This document shows positions 35,964 through 47,997 of a stretch of DNA of 64,000 nt, piece after piece. The notes below the pieces were generated by a model that was not told where the DNA came from, did no database searches, and worked only from the letters and a program-made list of their open reading frames with translations. This stretch comes from Antrodiella citrinella (taxonomy: Eukaryota > Basidiomycota > Agaricomycetes > Polyporales > Steccherinaceae), in NCBI GenBank assembly GCA_004802725.1, contig SGPM01000099.1, positions 1 through 64,000 of the forward strand. The letters are read 5' to 3'. Position 1 is the first letter of the stretch. Each line of letters begins with the position of its first letter. Position numbers and translations under genes: made by a program.

Positions 35964-36335
35964 ATGCGCACTGCCGGTATCATTTTGGCTGTCTTTGCCA
36001 TTGCCCTGATCATTTCCGCCGCTCACGGTCGAGAGCAGAGCGTATCACAACGCCTCCTCACCCAAATGGGTCGTGACTACCCCAAGCTCTACGCCCAACT
36101 CGAGGTCCAGAGGGAAGTGAGCGTAACGGAGCACCTCGTCGACGTCATCGGCATCATCAGCAACACCACCGCACCATTTATGGCGCCACCAGGATGCGTC
36201 GCCGTGACTTCCCGGAGTTCGACCTTCAGCATGCAAAGCTCTATGCCCACGGCTCAGTTGCAGGCATGTGGCTCCGAAAGAGCTAGCAGAGAAGCCGCGC
36301 TGGCATCTACAACACTATCCAATGCCATGCAGTGA
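35964..36335 (+). CDS. Putative small secreted protein (single exon)
   Basis: A 123-aa frame starting MRTAGIILAVFAIALIISAAHG, a good secretion signal with likely cleavage after AHG. The rest (GREQSVSQRLLTQ, YPKLYAQLEVQ, SVTEHLVDVIG) is helical, without cysteine pairs or a recognised domain. No homologue is recognised and the frame is short, so it may be chance. Confidence 0.35.
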   Translation: MRTAGIILAVFAIALIISAAHGREQSVSQRLLTQMGRDYPKLYAQLEVQREVSVTEHLVDVIGIISNTTAPFMAPPGCVAVTSRSSTFSMQSSMPTAQLQACGSERASREAALASTTLSNAMQ

Positions 36336-37896
36336 GGGTGTTGATGTCTCAAGGTACGTTCACGATTACTCTCAAACTTTGCTGGATCTGTATTCTGACT
36401 TGGCTTATCGGTGTAGGCGTGATCGTTCGTTGAATGCTCTTGTGTAGAAGTTCATGGCCACAAGACCTCGCCTCAAACTCTACGGACGATACTAGGGAAT
36501 TCAGATCCGTCCCTTTAGCGGCCATTCGAACCATTCATTGTACGTCAACACTCGGTCAACGTTCGATTGACAATCACAGGACAACAGTCAACGCCATATC
36601 TCACAGGGTTCGGGCGTTGCTGCAAGAACGTGTCCCGGTAGTCTGGAGGTAAGTTTGTCTAATGACAGTGTTGCATGAAGGTTGAGGACTACCTTCTAGT
36701 GAAGTGGTCAGTTCAGTTCACATCTCGAGTCAGAGAATGACTTGACCGTCAAGGAAAGTCAGATATACAGACCGTGACTCACCCCTCGAAGAAGCGTTCT
36801 CATGAAATTTCTCTTCGCCGAGACATCGCTCGAGTTCCATCTGACACAATCAGAGACGGAGGTGTGTCCTGCCAAATCTTTAGCATACAGGTCTGCAGTG
36901 CAACGTGGTGGGGCCGATTCTCAATGTTTGACATGGGCGATGTCGATAGTTTTCCACCGACCGATATCTTTCCCCAGGGTTTGCACCGCAATGAAGATAT
37001 CTTGAGCGTAGTGTCGGATACAGTAGGTCGAACGCGCTTTCGCGGAGATCCTAGACCATGCCTTCCATGGACCATGCTTAAGAATCATGCCAGACGTTGA
37101 AGGTGAGGGTCGCCGATGACTCCTGTGCACTGTGTGCCGGTCTAGGAAGGAGTGGAGTGAAGATGCTCGGATTTATCTTAACACGTGGAGAAAACCGAAC
37201 TCACCCTGGTCGCATATCTGCTTCAACATTTGACCTGTATACCTGTCGCAATCTACTACTAGTACGCTTCATGTTAGTTGTAATTTGAGTCATGATGATT
37301 GTACTGCACACTTACCTGGACTTCAGTGTCGATCAGCCTGTGTATGGCCTTGTGCATTTCCAAAATCTAGAGCTTGAGGTTGTTGCCACAGTGAAACTAC
37401 TTACGATAGTGAAAGACCTCTGAGGCGACACGTGACATGTGGAAGATGACTTGTTACTTTCGGACCGACCGGGTAGCACTGATAGCCGGGTTGCTCAGAC
37501 CGACAGTCGCGAAACCAGCGAGTTTTCCTGCAGTGGAGAAATCATAACATCCAGAAATTTATGTACGCGTGCTAGGAAACTTAACGGTGAGGAAGAAAGT
37601 GTTCAAGTGTTCGAGGTTAGATCAGCAAGACGACCAAACAGCAACATACTACGAAAAGAGGGACATAAGCTGAGAAAGATAAGTCGACAGGATTTAAACA
37701 TGGAGCCCAGCTCGAAAGCGAGGCAGAGACAAAAAATAGCACGGATGTAAGAAGCTAGAATGGAGATGAGATGGGGGGGGAGGGGCGTGTGAGGACGAGG
37801 TATAAAGTGCTTGGTATCCGTCCAGTTTCCACGAACTAAACAAACAAATAAAGTCCACAGTGATTTGGGTCAACCCATTGTTGCCAGCTCAGAGAA
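36336..37896. other. Intergenic, nothing recognised
   Basis: Short frames on both strands with no family resemblance. A run of nine G is at about 37,772. Confidence 0.4.
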
Positions 37897-40800
37897 TCAT
37901 GAGTTCTTGCTCGGCGGTAATGGTGGGACAGGCGGTACTTCTGGTATCTGTGACAGAGAACCTCCGCCCTGCCGCGGCCGCTGGAGCTTGCGAGTCTGTG
38001 TTCGAGCCTGTGCCTGAGCCTCGCGTTCTGCTTGCATAGACGTCATAGCATGCAATTGCTGGGCAATGAAGTCTGATGTACCCGGCCTATGAACGAATAG
38101 TTAGCACGATAGCGTTGGCTAGGAGCCGAATGACACGTACCGCATCCTCAAGATCCTCAGGATAGTCTCCCCGTTCGTGACTTCTTTCTCCTGCTGCTTC
38201 TCTCGTTTCCGGTCTTTGATTGTACCCAAGTTCCGTTGAGAGTATACACTCTTGGCGCGTTTCTTGACAGAGGGTGAAGCTCGCAATGTCTGTTGCATCA
38301 TACGGACACACTCTTCCATGAGGGCGTCGCTACAAACGAACTTTCAACAAGTGATACAGAATGCTGATATGGCGAAAAAACGTACGTGTGCCAGTCGTAA
38401 TACAGACGGATAGACAGGACATCACGGTATTTCTGGTTTTGAAGGTCTTCAAGTTGTATCGGGCCTTCTCCACCGGCATGGAAGTAGTCACGCAAGAACT
38501 GCACGCCAATCCAGTTCAGTGAAAGACGCAATTTCCAAAAAGAAAAAAAGCGATAGTGACCTTCAACCACTTGAACACGATATCCACCTCTTTATCCGTC
38601 AGAGGCTTCAGTTCACTCGGCTTATCCGACAACGGCGGGATCAACAGCGCCTCCACAACAGTTAAGATCTCCTTCCACACCCTAATCATCACCATGTCCT
38701 TCGCCGATTCGCTCAGGTAGGTATTCAACGTCGGCAGATTGGCATCGAAGAAGTCGAATACAGGCGTGATGGCTGCTTCGAGCTCCACATCTGTCAAGTC
38801 TTCTGGACGGACGCGAGGTTTCTCGGAGCTGGGTAGGGGTATTTGAACCTCGGAGGAGTTGCTGCCAAGGGCGGAGCGGTAGAAAGCAGTAACGTTACCA
38901 AGGGCTTTGTTGTAGTCAATAGTGGTTCCGGACTTCACGAGGGTCTTAAGAACATTCCGGGAAATGCTTTGTCGGATGAAGGGCGAGATCTAACGACGTG
39001 GGAGGTGAGCACAGGTGTAACATCTGACATTCGCAATACCACTGACTTTGTCAATGAACACTCGGACCATATCACTCTCCGCACGTTTCAACGATCGGAA
39101 GGCACATCCGAAGTAGAACTGTGGGTCGTCCTTTTCACCTTCCATACTGACACGAAGAAGTATACGTCCTGAAGAGTCCAAGTCCATCCATTGATCGTGC
39201 GCAAGGAAATCACCGTAGCGACGGGGGTCCAAGCAGATGTACGCCCGGCCAACTGTATCATGCTTGCCGATAAGTGATCGATCCCGAACACTGACCATAA
39301 GCCATAGAGGCTTCTCGACGGTCAAATCAAAGGTTTCTTCCCCTAAGACATGAGAGATTCGTCAGAACTGAGTGAACTGTGTAGTAAGGGTAGAAGTGCT
39401 TTACATCGAGGTGATAGTGTCTCATATATCGTCCGTGTCTTCGCCAGCCGGTTTCCCTGCTCATCGCTCAACGTGACAAACGTGTCCAACTTCGACGACG
39501 GGCTGCTATCCAATGGGACGAGGTCTTCCGCAATGCAAATCTTCACCGTGAACAGATACCTCGGAACTTGTCCCGGCTTTTCAGGTACAGGCGGCCCACT
39601 CTCCAAAATATCGGTCTTCTTGTCGGCGGCGACCTGCGCGTACATCTTGTCCAACAACCGTCGCGCAGCTTGGATGTTGTTTAGCTTGACGCAAGATTCG
39701 GGTTGGAACGTGAACGGGTTCACTTTCTTCTCCGTGGTGTTCGCAAGTGATTTCGCTTTCTCTAACCATGCGGAAGATTTCTGAGGTTGCAGGAAATCGG
39801 TTGGACGAGGGAACATCTCGGCCATGAACAGTTCTTCGACGCTTCGACAGTATTGCTCGATGGCTTTGCTGATAGTCTACAGGAACATACACATGAGTCT
39901 GTCATGTGAAATCACGTGCAGGTGAAACTAACCTTGGATAGGCTGGTGAAGAACTTCGCCTCCTGCAGCTCGTCGGTCCATTCCAGCTCATCAAGGAAGT
40001 TGATGGGACTTCGCAATGAATCGAACAGGTCAACAATAGATGAACTATGACCTTCTGCGCCCTCGGCTTGGAACTAATGAGTATCTCGTGAGATACGGAT
40101 GAAAATTAAACATGCAAGCTACGCCACAGACCTTATCCGCAGCAATGGCCTACATACGCAACACTCATGAGATTGGTACTAGGAACAGATAAGGAAGGCT
40201 ACTCACAGCTTGCACCCATTGCGTGGTCCTCTCATGCGTGTTTGTCAGCCACTGCTGAACGTACGGCTCGAAGAATCCACCAAGATCAAAAGTCGCAGTC
40301 CCTCTGTAGGTCGCCATCTCAACCAGAATACACCAAAAAAGGTTGAAGATTAGACGTACTGTGGTACGAAGGCCTTGTACATTCCTAGCAACGTCTTCGT
40401 TCGTCGGTACAAAGCGAATACATCTTGAATCGGCACGTCGGGTGTTGGTCCATTCATCGAGTCTTCAAACAGCCGTTTCCGTTCGCTTTCCAGATCCTGG
40501 AAATATAGGGGTACCTGTACTGAGACAACCAACGACACGATATCAAGTTGACTACCATAACAAAACGCACAACGCGAAATTGAGTCAACGGACTATGAAT
40601 ATTAAGGAAGGTACTGCGCTCACCCAAGCATAGGCTCCGGGAACCGTTTGTCCAACAGCTTGGCCGCCTTCTCCAGCTCGTCCGTCATTAGCAAGTAAGG
40701 CAGAGCGCGATTGACACCAGGAGCCGAGTGTAGCTCCCGGTTCTTCTCGTCATAGTATCTCGCTGAGACCGACTTGATCTGTTCCTGGATGTCTTGTATC

Positions 40801-43292
40801 CGTGCAGAGATATCCACGTCGAAACGTGCGATGAGGCCGCTCTGTTGAACAGTCTCGAGGATCTGAATGTAAGGCGCAATATCTGCAGGTTTGAGGTTCG
40901 GGATGGCATCCATGCTATGGTAAACAGTCGACAGGAAGACACTGAAAAGCCCGCCGAATACTTGCGCTAGATAATCGGACTGTGCGATGTCAGTCAAATT
41001 GTCCCTTGTGAAAAGTCATCGCGAACACGAAAAATGAACGTACATCCTGTGTAGGCCACTTGTCCAGCTCCAAATCGTGCATCACTTTCGCAATAGTTTG
41101 CAACGCTTCAGGGATACACTCAAGCGGTACCTCGTTCCTCTCGTAGAACAGCTTGACAATCTCCAAGAAGCACGTAGCACGATAGGGTTGACCTATCCGC
41201 CACCGCAGCGCGCATTCATTGATCAATTCAATATGTGTCGGCGACAAGATCCCCAACGACACTTCGTCGTCGTCTCCAACCGTTGGGCTTAACATCGCCT
41301 CGAGGTCGACGGCGATGCAGTATTCCAATAGTCGTTTGTAGTACTTGCGCGGATTGGGCGGAATATACGTGAAGTGATGCCCAACAGGGAGGTCGTCATC
41401 CCCGTCGAGTTCTTCGCCAGCCGCATCAGGATCCTGCGACGTGAGTGCACTAGGGGAAGCTAATGAGTGTCTACTGCTGAGAGAAGCATGTCTGGATGCG
41501 GACGACGTAGAGTAGTACGAGTCTCTCTGTGGCGCAATGCTATACATAGACCCCGGCCGGGTGCCGTTGGCTTGCGAGGGGAGCGCACCCTCCGGCGTCG
41601 ACTTCGCCAGTTCCGGGTTGAATTGGACCATGACCACCATCAGTTGCGAGAGATGCGAGGTCTCGAGCGTACGCCAGTGTTGCCATGCTGCTTCACTTGA
41701 GAAGTCTTCTGGACGGCCGGGGAATGGGGCTCCTGCATTGATGTTCTTCAAACACGTCTAGACCCAGTCATGTCAGTTTCTCATTAATTTGCGAAGACGA
41801 TCGTGTGTCTGCACACCTTCAGATCAGTGAGCGCAGCCTAAAAATAAGATGAGTAAGACGACCGCAATGGACACAGACTGCGGGGACTCGCCTTCTCCGT
41901 GCAAAACGTGCTGATCTCGTCGATTTCCTTCTGCACAATATGGTCCGCGAGCTTGAAGAGGAGCGCAGCGGTCTGCACGAGGGGCATATCCACGATACTC
42001 GTGCTTATCCGTTTCTGCGACACTACCGAATCTCGGGTGGATGACGAATCATAGCCAGAGTCGCTGTACGTCGTCTTCTGCGACGCTGGGGCCGTCAGTT
42101 TCGCCGTATACATGTCCAGGCGCGACGTGACTTCCGGCGAGACGTGACTGACGGTCTTCAGGCAATCTCGGAGCATCCGGATGAACATGGCAATGTGATT
42201 GTTGAGTTCGAGCTTCCATCCGTCACCGGCTAACGAGGGTTCCTTCTTGAGCACGTTGGTCGCATTCGTGGCGAACATCAGAATGAGATCCTCGATCTTG
42301 CGGCTTTCTTTCATTTGCCTCCGGAACGTCTCATCTTTGACTTGTCCATAGAACACGGCCATCGTCCGTCGAATTAGTTGTTCGTGATAGCTTTCATAAG
42401 AGCGTGAGTTACGAGAGAATATGAAACACAAGTATAACCACGCACGCTGGGTCCTTCCCCATAGCAATGTCCTGCAACTTCTGCTCTAACACCTTAAGTA
42501 GGTCCTTTGGGTACCGCACCACCTTCGTCCCATCTCGCATGTCCCTGTACAGATCCCCGACAGAAAAAATGGAGCTGGATATGGATCCCAATCGTGCAGC
42601 GTAGTCCCTCTCCTTCGCTTCGGGTTCGGCAGGCGAAGGTTCAGCAACCTTTGGCTGCATCCGATAGCTCAGCAATCTATCGTCTCCTCGTCAATGCTAG
42701 CACCTCGCGTGACAAGGACCTACTACTCACGCTACTCGCAGCACATAGCTATCGCAGGAACTCGTGAGCTGGGTAACCTTGAGGAGTGAAGGGGATGAAC
42801 GCACTTCATGAGATCCTCGTCGGAGACCCTGTGTTTAGATACCCGCCTCTCGTGCATAGAACCGGCATAGCTGCGTCGAGACAGCCTGGACATGGTGGCA
42901 ATCGGAAATGTGTCCAATGCCGAGTCGACAAATCAATGTCGATATGAAGGCTCGAGGTATAAGATATGAGCGTAACAACCGTCCAGATCGTGTAGATACT
43001 GGAGATATGAAGAAACCCTGTGTAGGAAATGGGTGTTCCGGACCCAGTCGTTCGTATAGTAGAGTTCGTCGCCCGTCCCAATAAAGCCGTTCGTGGAAGA
43101 ACTTATTAGACTTGAACAGAATCTGGAGAGAAAGTTTGGAGAAAGTCGCCAGACAGCCAGTGCCAATGTCCGAAACGGGTATTGTCACACTTCCGTCACG
43201 GCGTAGTACAATATATTGTCACGCACGGCCTCGTCACGCTTCTGCGACTCTTCCTCAGAGTCAGTGGAGGAGCGGTGAGCAGATCGAGCAGA
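37897..43292 (-). CDS. Munc13/UNC-13-like exocytosis protein (Ync13 type), with an in-frame TGA
   Basis: Eighteen exons join in phase from 43292 to a stop at 37897, about 1465 codons. Order: N-terminal part with YYTNDWVRNTHFLHRVSSYL and SIFSVGDLYRDMRDG, a MUN/MHD core (CLEIVKLFYERNEVP, LGMYKAFVPQ, WLTNTHERTTQWVQA), a C2 domain (RYLFTVKICIAEDLVPLDSS to RILLRVSMEGEKDD), then a second MHD region and a Pro-rich end. This is the architecture of the fungal Munc13-like proteins typified by fission-yeast Ync13, which acts in vesicle tethering/priming at the plasma membrane. Exon 43122-42805 (318 nt, phases 1/2 matching both neighbours) contains one in-frame TGA at 42933-42935. The intron at 41838-41891 has a GC donor. 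The true 5' end upstream of 43292 is unresolved. Confidence 0.85.
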
Positions 43293-44116
43293 CTTTATTC
43301 GGGTTCAGATTTGTTTCGAAAGAATGTGAGGACATACACAAAAAAACGATCAAAGATACTACTCACTCAACCAGATTTGCTCTGCTTTCGCCGCATAGGA
43401 TGTCTACCTCTGGGTTCACTCTGGATTCCTCCACGGAGACTTCAGGCCGTGTCGGTATCCGTCGACCGTACAGTACGTCGACTCGACGAACTCGGCGGTG
43501 TCTCGAATTTCTAGACAGCTTCAAAGTTCATGGCATCGACGCGACGTATTCTGTTGCTCTGTTTCTCGCATCTGGATGTGTGTCTTATGCGGAATCTCCG
43601 GCAGTTCCTACAGACCTACCTCTCCTCTCCCTCTCAGGCTCTCTCGAGTATGTCGACAGATACTTATGTGTTCTTGGACATATGTATATGACTTGGATGC
43701 TGCGCACCTGGTTCTCGCATCTGACTCAGCCATCTTCTGTGTGACTGGCATGGCGGCCTCCTGCCTGAGGCTCTAGGTAAGTTGTGCGATACGATTCAAA
43801 CCTCAAGTTCACACCGGAGAGATCTGTAGGGATGTCAATGACGGACAGTTTCCGTTTGACAGTTACCAGCGGAATCTGTTACGCGCTTTTTTCCAGGTAC
43901 TGCAGCGAGTCATGGTGAGCTTGCTTTAACTCCCAGCACGCAGAGTGAGATTTTGATTGTCTCGTCCACCTCTTTTTTTACGCCCGTCGGTGTAACGCAT
44001 TGAAGCCGTCATCGACCCTTCGTATGACATGGCACCCAAGGATGACCTGCACCAATGTCGTATGTCTGACCTGTGCTGTCCCGAATTTTATCATGACTTA
44101 TTCACGTCACTCTTAG
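43293..44116. other. Upstream region of the Munc13-like gene and unassigned DNA
   Basis: It should contain the missing first exon(s) and promoter of the minus-strand Munc13-like gene. Intron-like borders also occur on the plus strand (for example 43,918-44,010), perhaps earlier exons of the candidate at 44,117. Nothing firm can be called. Confidence 0.3.
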
Positions 44117-44345
44117 GTATGGTCCCGGACGCAATGACGGATTCCGATTGTCAGATGACAAAACAACCATAGAAGATTTCGCTGCACACCGACCGACGTA
44201 CGATATACTTGACCCCTTCATGCGATGACAAATGCGCTGAGTTTCTTCTGATTGCATAGGCCATTACGACAAGGACACTCTCAAGGCGACTTTGACGCAG
44301 ACGCGCTTCGGGACCTTTGGCACCGTTGCGACTGATCAACAGTAG
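44117..44345 (+). CDS. C-terminal exons of an uncharacterised gene (candidate)
   Basis: Two stretches read as protein: YGPGRNDGFRLSDDKTTIED (from 44,117) and, after a GTACGA...GCATAG intron, YDKDTLKATLTQTRFGTFGT ending VATDQQ at 44345. The FGTVAT followed by D/E ending recurs at 22.8 kb. The 5' exons could not be joined in frame, so this may be a gene fragment. No known family. Confidence 0.3.
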
Positions 44346-44769
44346 CAGGCGGTGCTACCCACGAAATTCTACCGTTTTTCATTGATTTCGAATGCGATGC
44401 CAGAAGCAATGTGACCAAGGTAGTGGTACGCAGAGAAGAAGCGAGGTACGATGCAGACCGGTCCCCTTCCTCAAGTTGCATTTTCACGATCACGGCTCCG
44501 AGTCTCGTCGTTGAATTCTTCCATGTTCGACTCACAATACACGTTTTCCACCACAGAACGGCAGTCCACACCGTTCCACGCACCTCCGCTCATCTTGTTC
44601 AGAGATGACAAACGGCCGAAGGGTTCACATTCCCTGTCGAGTGACATTTCCCTTTCTCTGGTTCCTATTTTTATTTCTCATCATTGACAGTTCAAACCGT
44701 ATGTTTTGATGTCCTTCAGCTTCGCCTTTGATATGAAACAGTCATTAAACCTACTGACTGTTGAAAATT

Positions 44770-45015
44770 CAGCGTGCCTCGTCCATCATGATGTCGGGAG
44801 CTTTGGTATATACTTCAAAATTCCTGTGTTTAGAGGGACAAGCAGATCTTTCTTCTGTCAAAATGGGAGAAGTATAAGAGTACAGCCTGTCCTCAAGGTC
44901 GAATTCGTTGAGGTGCTGGACAGTAAGTCTTTCCACATATTCCTTGAGAAGTCCATCGCTCACCAGTATTCGACAGTCTTCAATCTCTTACGGACTTTCA
45001 GAATACATGCCCACC
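44770..45015 (+). repeat. Inverted repeat unit A: 5' region of small secreted gene A
   Basis: This sequence is clearly related to the reverse complement of 59,910-60,145 upstream of gene B. Shared words include CATCATGATGTCGGGA, AGAAGTATAAGA, GTGCTGGACAGTAAGTC and ATCGCTCACCAGTA in the same order and spacing. The similarity runs on into the coding exons. Confidence 0.8.
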
Positions 45016-45400
45016 ATGCTCATGCTCCTGTGGCACATCGCAACCACGACATTACTTCTCATGGGGTCGACGCCGTCTGCTTTAGCAGCACCCACACTGT
45101 ACGTATTGTCACCACTGCAGGTTTTGATATTGCTCTAATTTTCACTGTTTGGCAGGCTCCGTCCACACAATCTCGCTGTCAATGGAAGGATCATGCCGGA
45201 ATCGGGTCTGACACACGCAAGGTACGACGTTTCTCGGAGTGCTGCTACTGTTTCAAAACCATCCAGACCTACTTACTTCTTCTCCGAATTGCAGGCCACG
45301 AGACTATACCGTGTCGAACTGGTTCTATGATGGCCAGATTCCCAACATACATTGGGGTACGACTGATGTGGGGGCAACGATGGCCTTGCCTGGCCCCTGA
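45016..45400 (+). CDS. Small secreted protein, paralogue A
   Basis: Three exons (45016-45098, 45156-45221, 45295-45400) close to 84 aa. The signal peptide is MLMLLWHIATTTLLLMGSTP then SALAAP. The mature part has LRPHNLAVN, then HARPRDY, SNWF, QIPNIHWGTTDVG and a short end. Its paralogue at 59.5-59.9 kb has the same three-exon structure, identical splice phases (2, 2) and conserved LRPxN, HARPRDY, SNW and NxHWGT motifs. No cysteine pair is present in the mature region, unlike many effectors. No known family is recognised. An earlier in-frame ATG at 45007 adds three residues; 45016 matches the paralogue. Confidence 0.72.
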
Positions 45401-46007
45401 TGCCAGCCTTGATACCATACTTCAGGCTGGACGTCCGCGTCCACTCGATTGGCTGGATGTTATCGGTGTCGTCCGTTAGGACATCCGACAGGGGGTTGAG
45501 TGCCATTGTTATGTTCGGACAACTACTATGTGACCCCGTTGACGTTGTCACTCAGTTGACATGACCAAGATAATATGTGTTCAAGGTTGACGAATTATGT
45601 ATGTCAACACATAGTAGTATCTCCTCTCAGCTTGTGCCGGCAGTCGACGTCGTCCGTCGCACAACCCCAAAACGCAACCGGGTTGCTTAATTTGTGCGCC
45701 TACTTTCTTCATCTGGAAGACGTCTGACGTTTCCCGGCAGTGCCATCTTCGCATCACAACGGGATTCCTCATCCTGGTCGTCGTTCCCAGCCTCTGACTC
45801 GAAAGGCTTCCACGTTACTGCGGTCTGCCGAAACATCGACGTACGCTTTGGGGCTCCATGTGACTCGGATATTTGAAAATGTTGAACAACCATCCCACGT
45901 CAATAATGATCACAAGCATGTATTTTCTTAAACCGGCACATTGGCCTAATGTCTCGATAATACAGGATATCTCAGCTTACCTTTCAACTACAACCTCCCC
46001 GATACGG
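45401..46007. other. Intergenic, nothing recognised
   Basis: 3' flank of secreted gene A and 5' flank of the hydrolase pseudogene. No supported feature. Confidence 0.35.
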
Positions 46008-46830
46008 ATGGGAATGGCACTAAAGACAGCCCAGCCGTTCGAAGATGTGCTGCTTGCGTCCAAGAAGCCGTCCAGAGTCTACCGACGTAATTGCCACTTC
46101 ATCGCTGCCTCAGCTGTTCTGTATCTTTTGGTTGGGAACACTAGTCCACAGCACGTCTGGGAACGGCTGAGACAAACGACACGTGGCTCGCAGGAGGAGC
46201 AAGAGTGCGACTCGGGTGACTTCGATTGGGCGAAGGTAAGAGCGTATCGATTTATCGTTTATGACCACTTCTGCCGCACTTTGTGCCTTGACCTAACAGC
46301 TTCAGCCTTCGGAGAAGTTGCAAATGCAATGGACACCATGCTACGACAAGTTTGATTACGCGAGACTTTCGGTACGTCCATGTGTATTGCTTCCCATACC
46401 GTATTACTGCTACGTGCATCGACAAGCGCATGTGCTCAGGTTCCACTCGACTACAACATTGTCACTGGACAAGGTGCCATCGCGCTCATCCGCAGCCCAT
46501 CGACTATTCCTCGCATACACGGGACCAATATTATTCGAGATGCCAAGCCCCGAGTCGATGCTGAATTGCTTATGCTGTATCAGGGGGTCCCGGTGGGTCC
46601 GGTGTAGCACTGCTGCTGGACCATTAGGAGTCGCCTTAGGCTCAGGTTGTGAAATGATCGGATTCGATCCACGCGGTAAGTGTTCTCGGTTGACTCGACT
46701 CAGCGACGGCCCGTATCTACTCAGCGCTGTCGATGCTCCGCACGACGTCGACGCCCCGAAACTCTGTGGGTACTGTCGCTCGGCACGGCGTGCTTCGAGT
46801 TGGCCGTAGCACGCTACAATCAGGTGAGGC
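46008..46830 (+). pseudogene. Alpha/beta hydrolase (TAP/S33-like), decayed
   Basis: Exons 46008-46235, 46306-46371 and one from 46440 join in frame and encode a membrane-anchored N terminus (IAASAVLYLLVGN) and then QMQWTPCYDKFDYARLSVPL, the hallmark entry to TAP-like alpha/beta hydrolases. Past 46,520 the expected order GPILF, GGPGGSGV, MIGFDPRG is present but in different frames, with stops (TAG near 46,615) and about 40 extra bases between the first two. The serine nucleophile region was not found. Known: intact relatives are secreted or anchored peptidases/esterases. Inferred: dead copy. Splicing could not restore the frame in my reading. Confidence 0.6.
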
Positions 46831-47950
46831 TCGGGGTGGAGCTCAAGCTTCCAGAATCCAGACTCATACATAGACTCCACTGCCATCACACTACACGGTG
46901 TTGTCATGAGGCTCAGACGAGCACTCAGATGACTTTGGCCATCTTCCAAGGTCCACTCGTTGACAGGGCTCGTGATGCACTGCGCCGCCGAAATGAACAT
47001 GAACATGCAGAGAATCCGGGAATCTGGGAATCTGGGAAGGAACTTGGAGTTAGAGCCGAGACCTTGGCCGAGACGCTCACCGATTGCGAGTAGAGAATAG
47101 AATAACACGCGCGAACGACTCTCATCAGCATCGCGGAGCAATAGACAGCAATAGACACAGAGAAGAGGGGTCTAGAGCCGCGTGCGTCAGGCTCGACGTA
47201 CAACTATTATTATGGCGGTGTCGGTGTGTCCAAAATTAGGTATCTTGTCCAGTTCGCGTTCGTCCTTGGACCTGCAAACATGATATCTGAGGCGTACTCA
47301 CCGTCACGAACGTAATATGATATGAAGCTCCTCTCCAGGAGCGTCGTGCATTACGCCCTCGGGGGACGCGATACGACCTGCTACAATGTATGATAGGGAG
47401 TCTCCACTCCTGTGAAACAAGCTATCCAGGGTCAACGAGTATAGCGTGTATCTCCTTCATTATCGTTCGCAGTCATTACTGCGAGAGATGACAGTGCCCG
47501 GTCGAACGTCTAGGCGTCGTAGTGGCATCGAGAACTGCGCCTGCGTTCGTGTCGGTCGAAAGCCGTCTGGTGGTGTAGTACGTACGTACTCAGAAGCCTT
47601 CATAGTGTACGTGTCACCTCGATGCTAAGCCTGGACTTTGAATCTGAATTTCAGCCTCGCGAAGTCAGTGCTTCTCCCGCGTCCGTGAAGGTTGGTAGCC
47701 TGTGTCGCCCGGGAGTCGTAGGTAAATGACGAAGCACGTAGTATGTTTGCCGGAACCCGGAAGCGCGAGTCGATCGACGGCTCGGAGTTGCTGAGTCATG
47801 GCCGTGGAGGTCCACGTGGGAGCCCGCCGTCCTAGAAAGGGTTGACAGTTACCCGATATGGGGAGCCGTGACGTGGATTTGTCAGTATTTGTACGTGCCA
47901 CCGCCAACAGCTGAGAGTCATACATGAACGACCCTGACTCATTCCAACAC
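46831..47950. other. Intergenic, nothing recognised
   Basis: Long minus-strand frames opposite the hydrolase show no family features and are probably chance. The last 300 bp are the promoter of the next gene. Confidence 0.35.
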
Positions 47951-47958
47951 TATATATA
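47951..47958 (+). promoter_or_regulatory. TATA element
   Basis: TATATATA lies 40 bp upstream of the ATG at 47998. With usual spacing the transcript would start after the out-of-frame ATG at 47958, which supports 47998 as the start of translation. Confidence 0.45.
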
Positions 47959-47997
47959 TGCCCGTCGCGCGTTGTGTTTCAACCTCTTCCCCTTGCC

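Noticed and set aside
36800..37075. 91-residue minus-strand frame
   Set aside because: No motif, no hydrophobic or splice support; probably chance.
44906..45008. Coding extension upstream of secreted gene A (VLDSKSFHIFLEKSIAHQYS)
   Set aside because: The similar stretch exists upstream of gene B but carries no shared start, and the signal peptide begins at the conserved ATG downstream; better read as conserved leader/promoter.
46410..47141. 243-residue open frame on the minus strand
   Set aside because: It lies opposite the hydrolase exons, which show real family motifs on the plus strand; the minus frame has low-complexity shadow-like composition and no motif.
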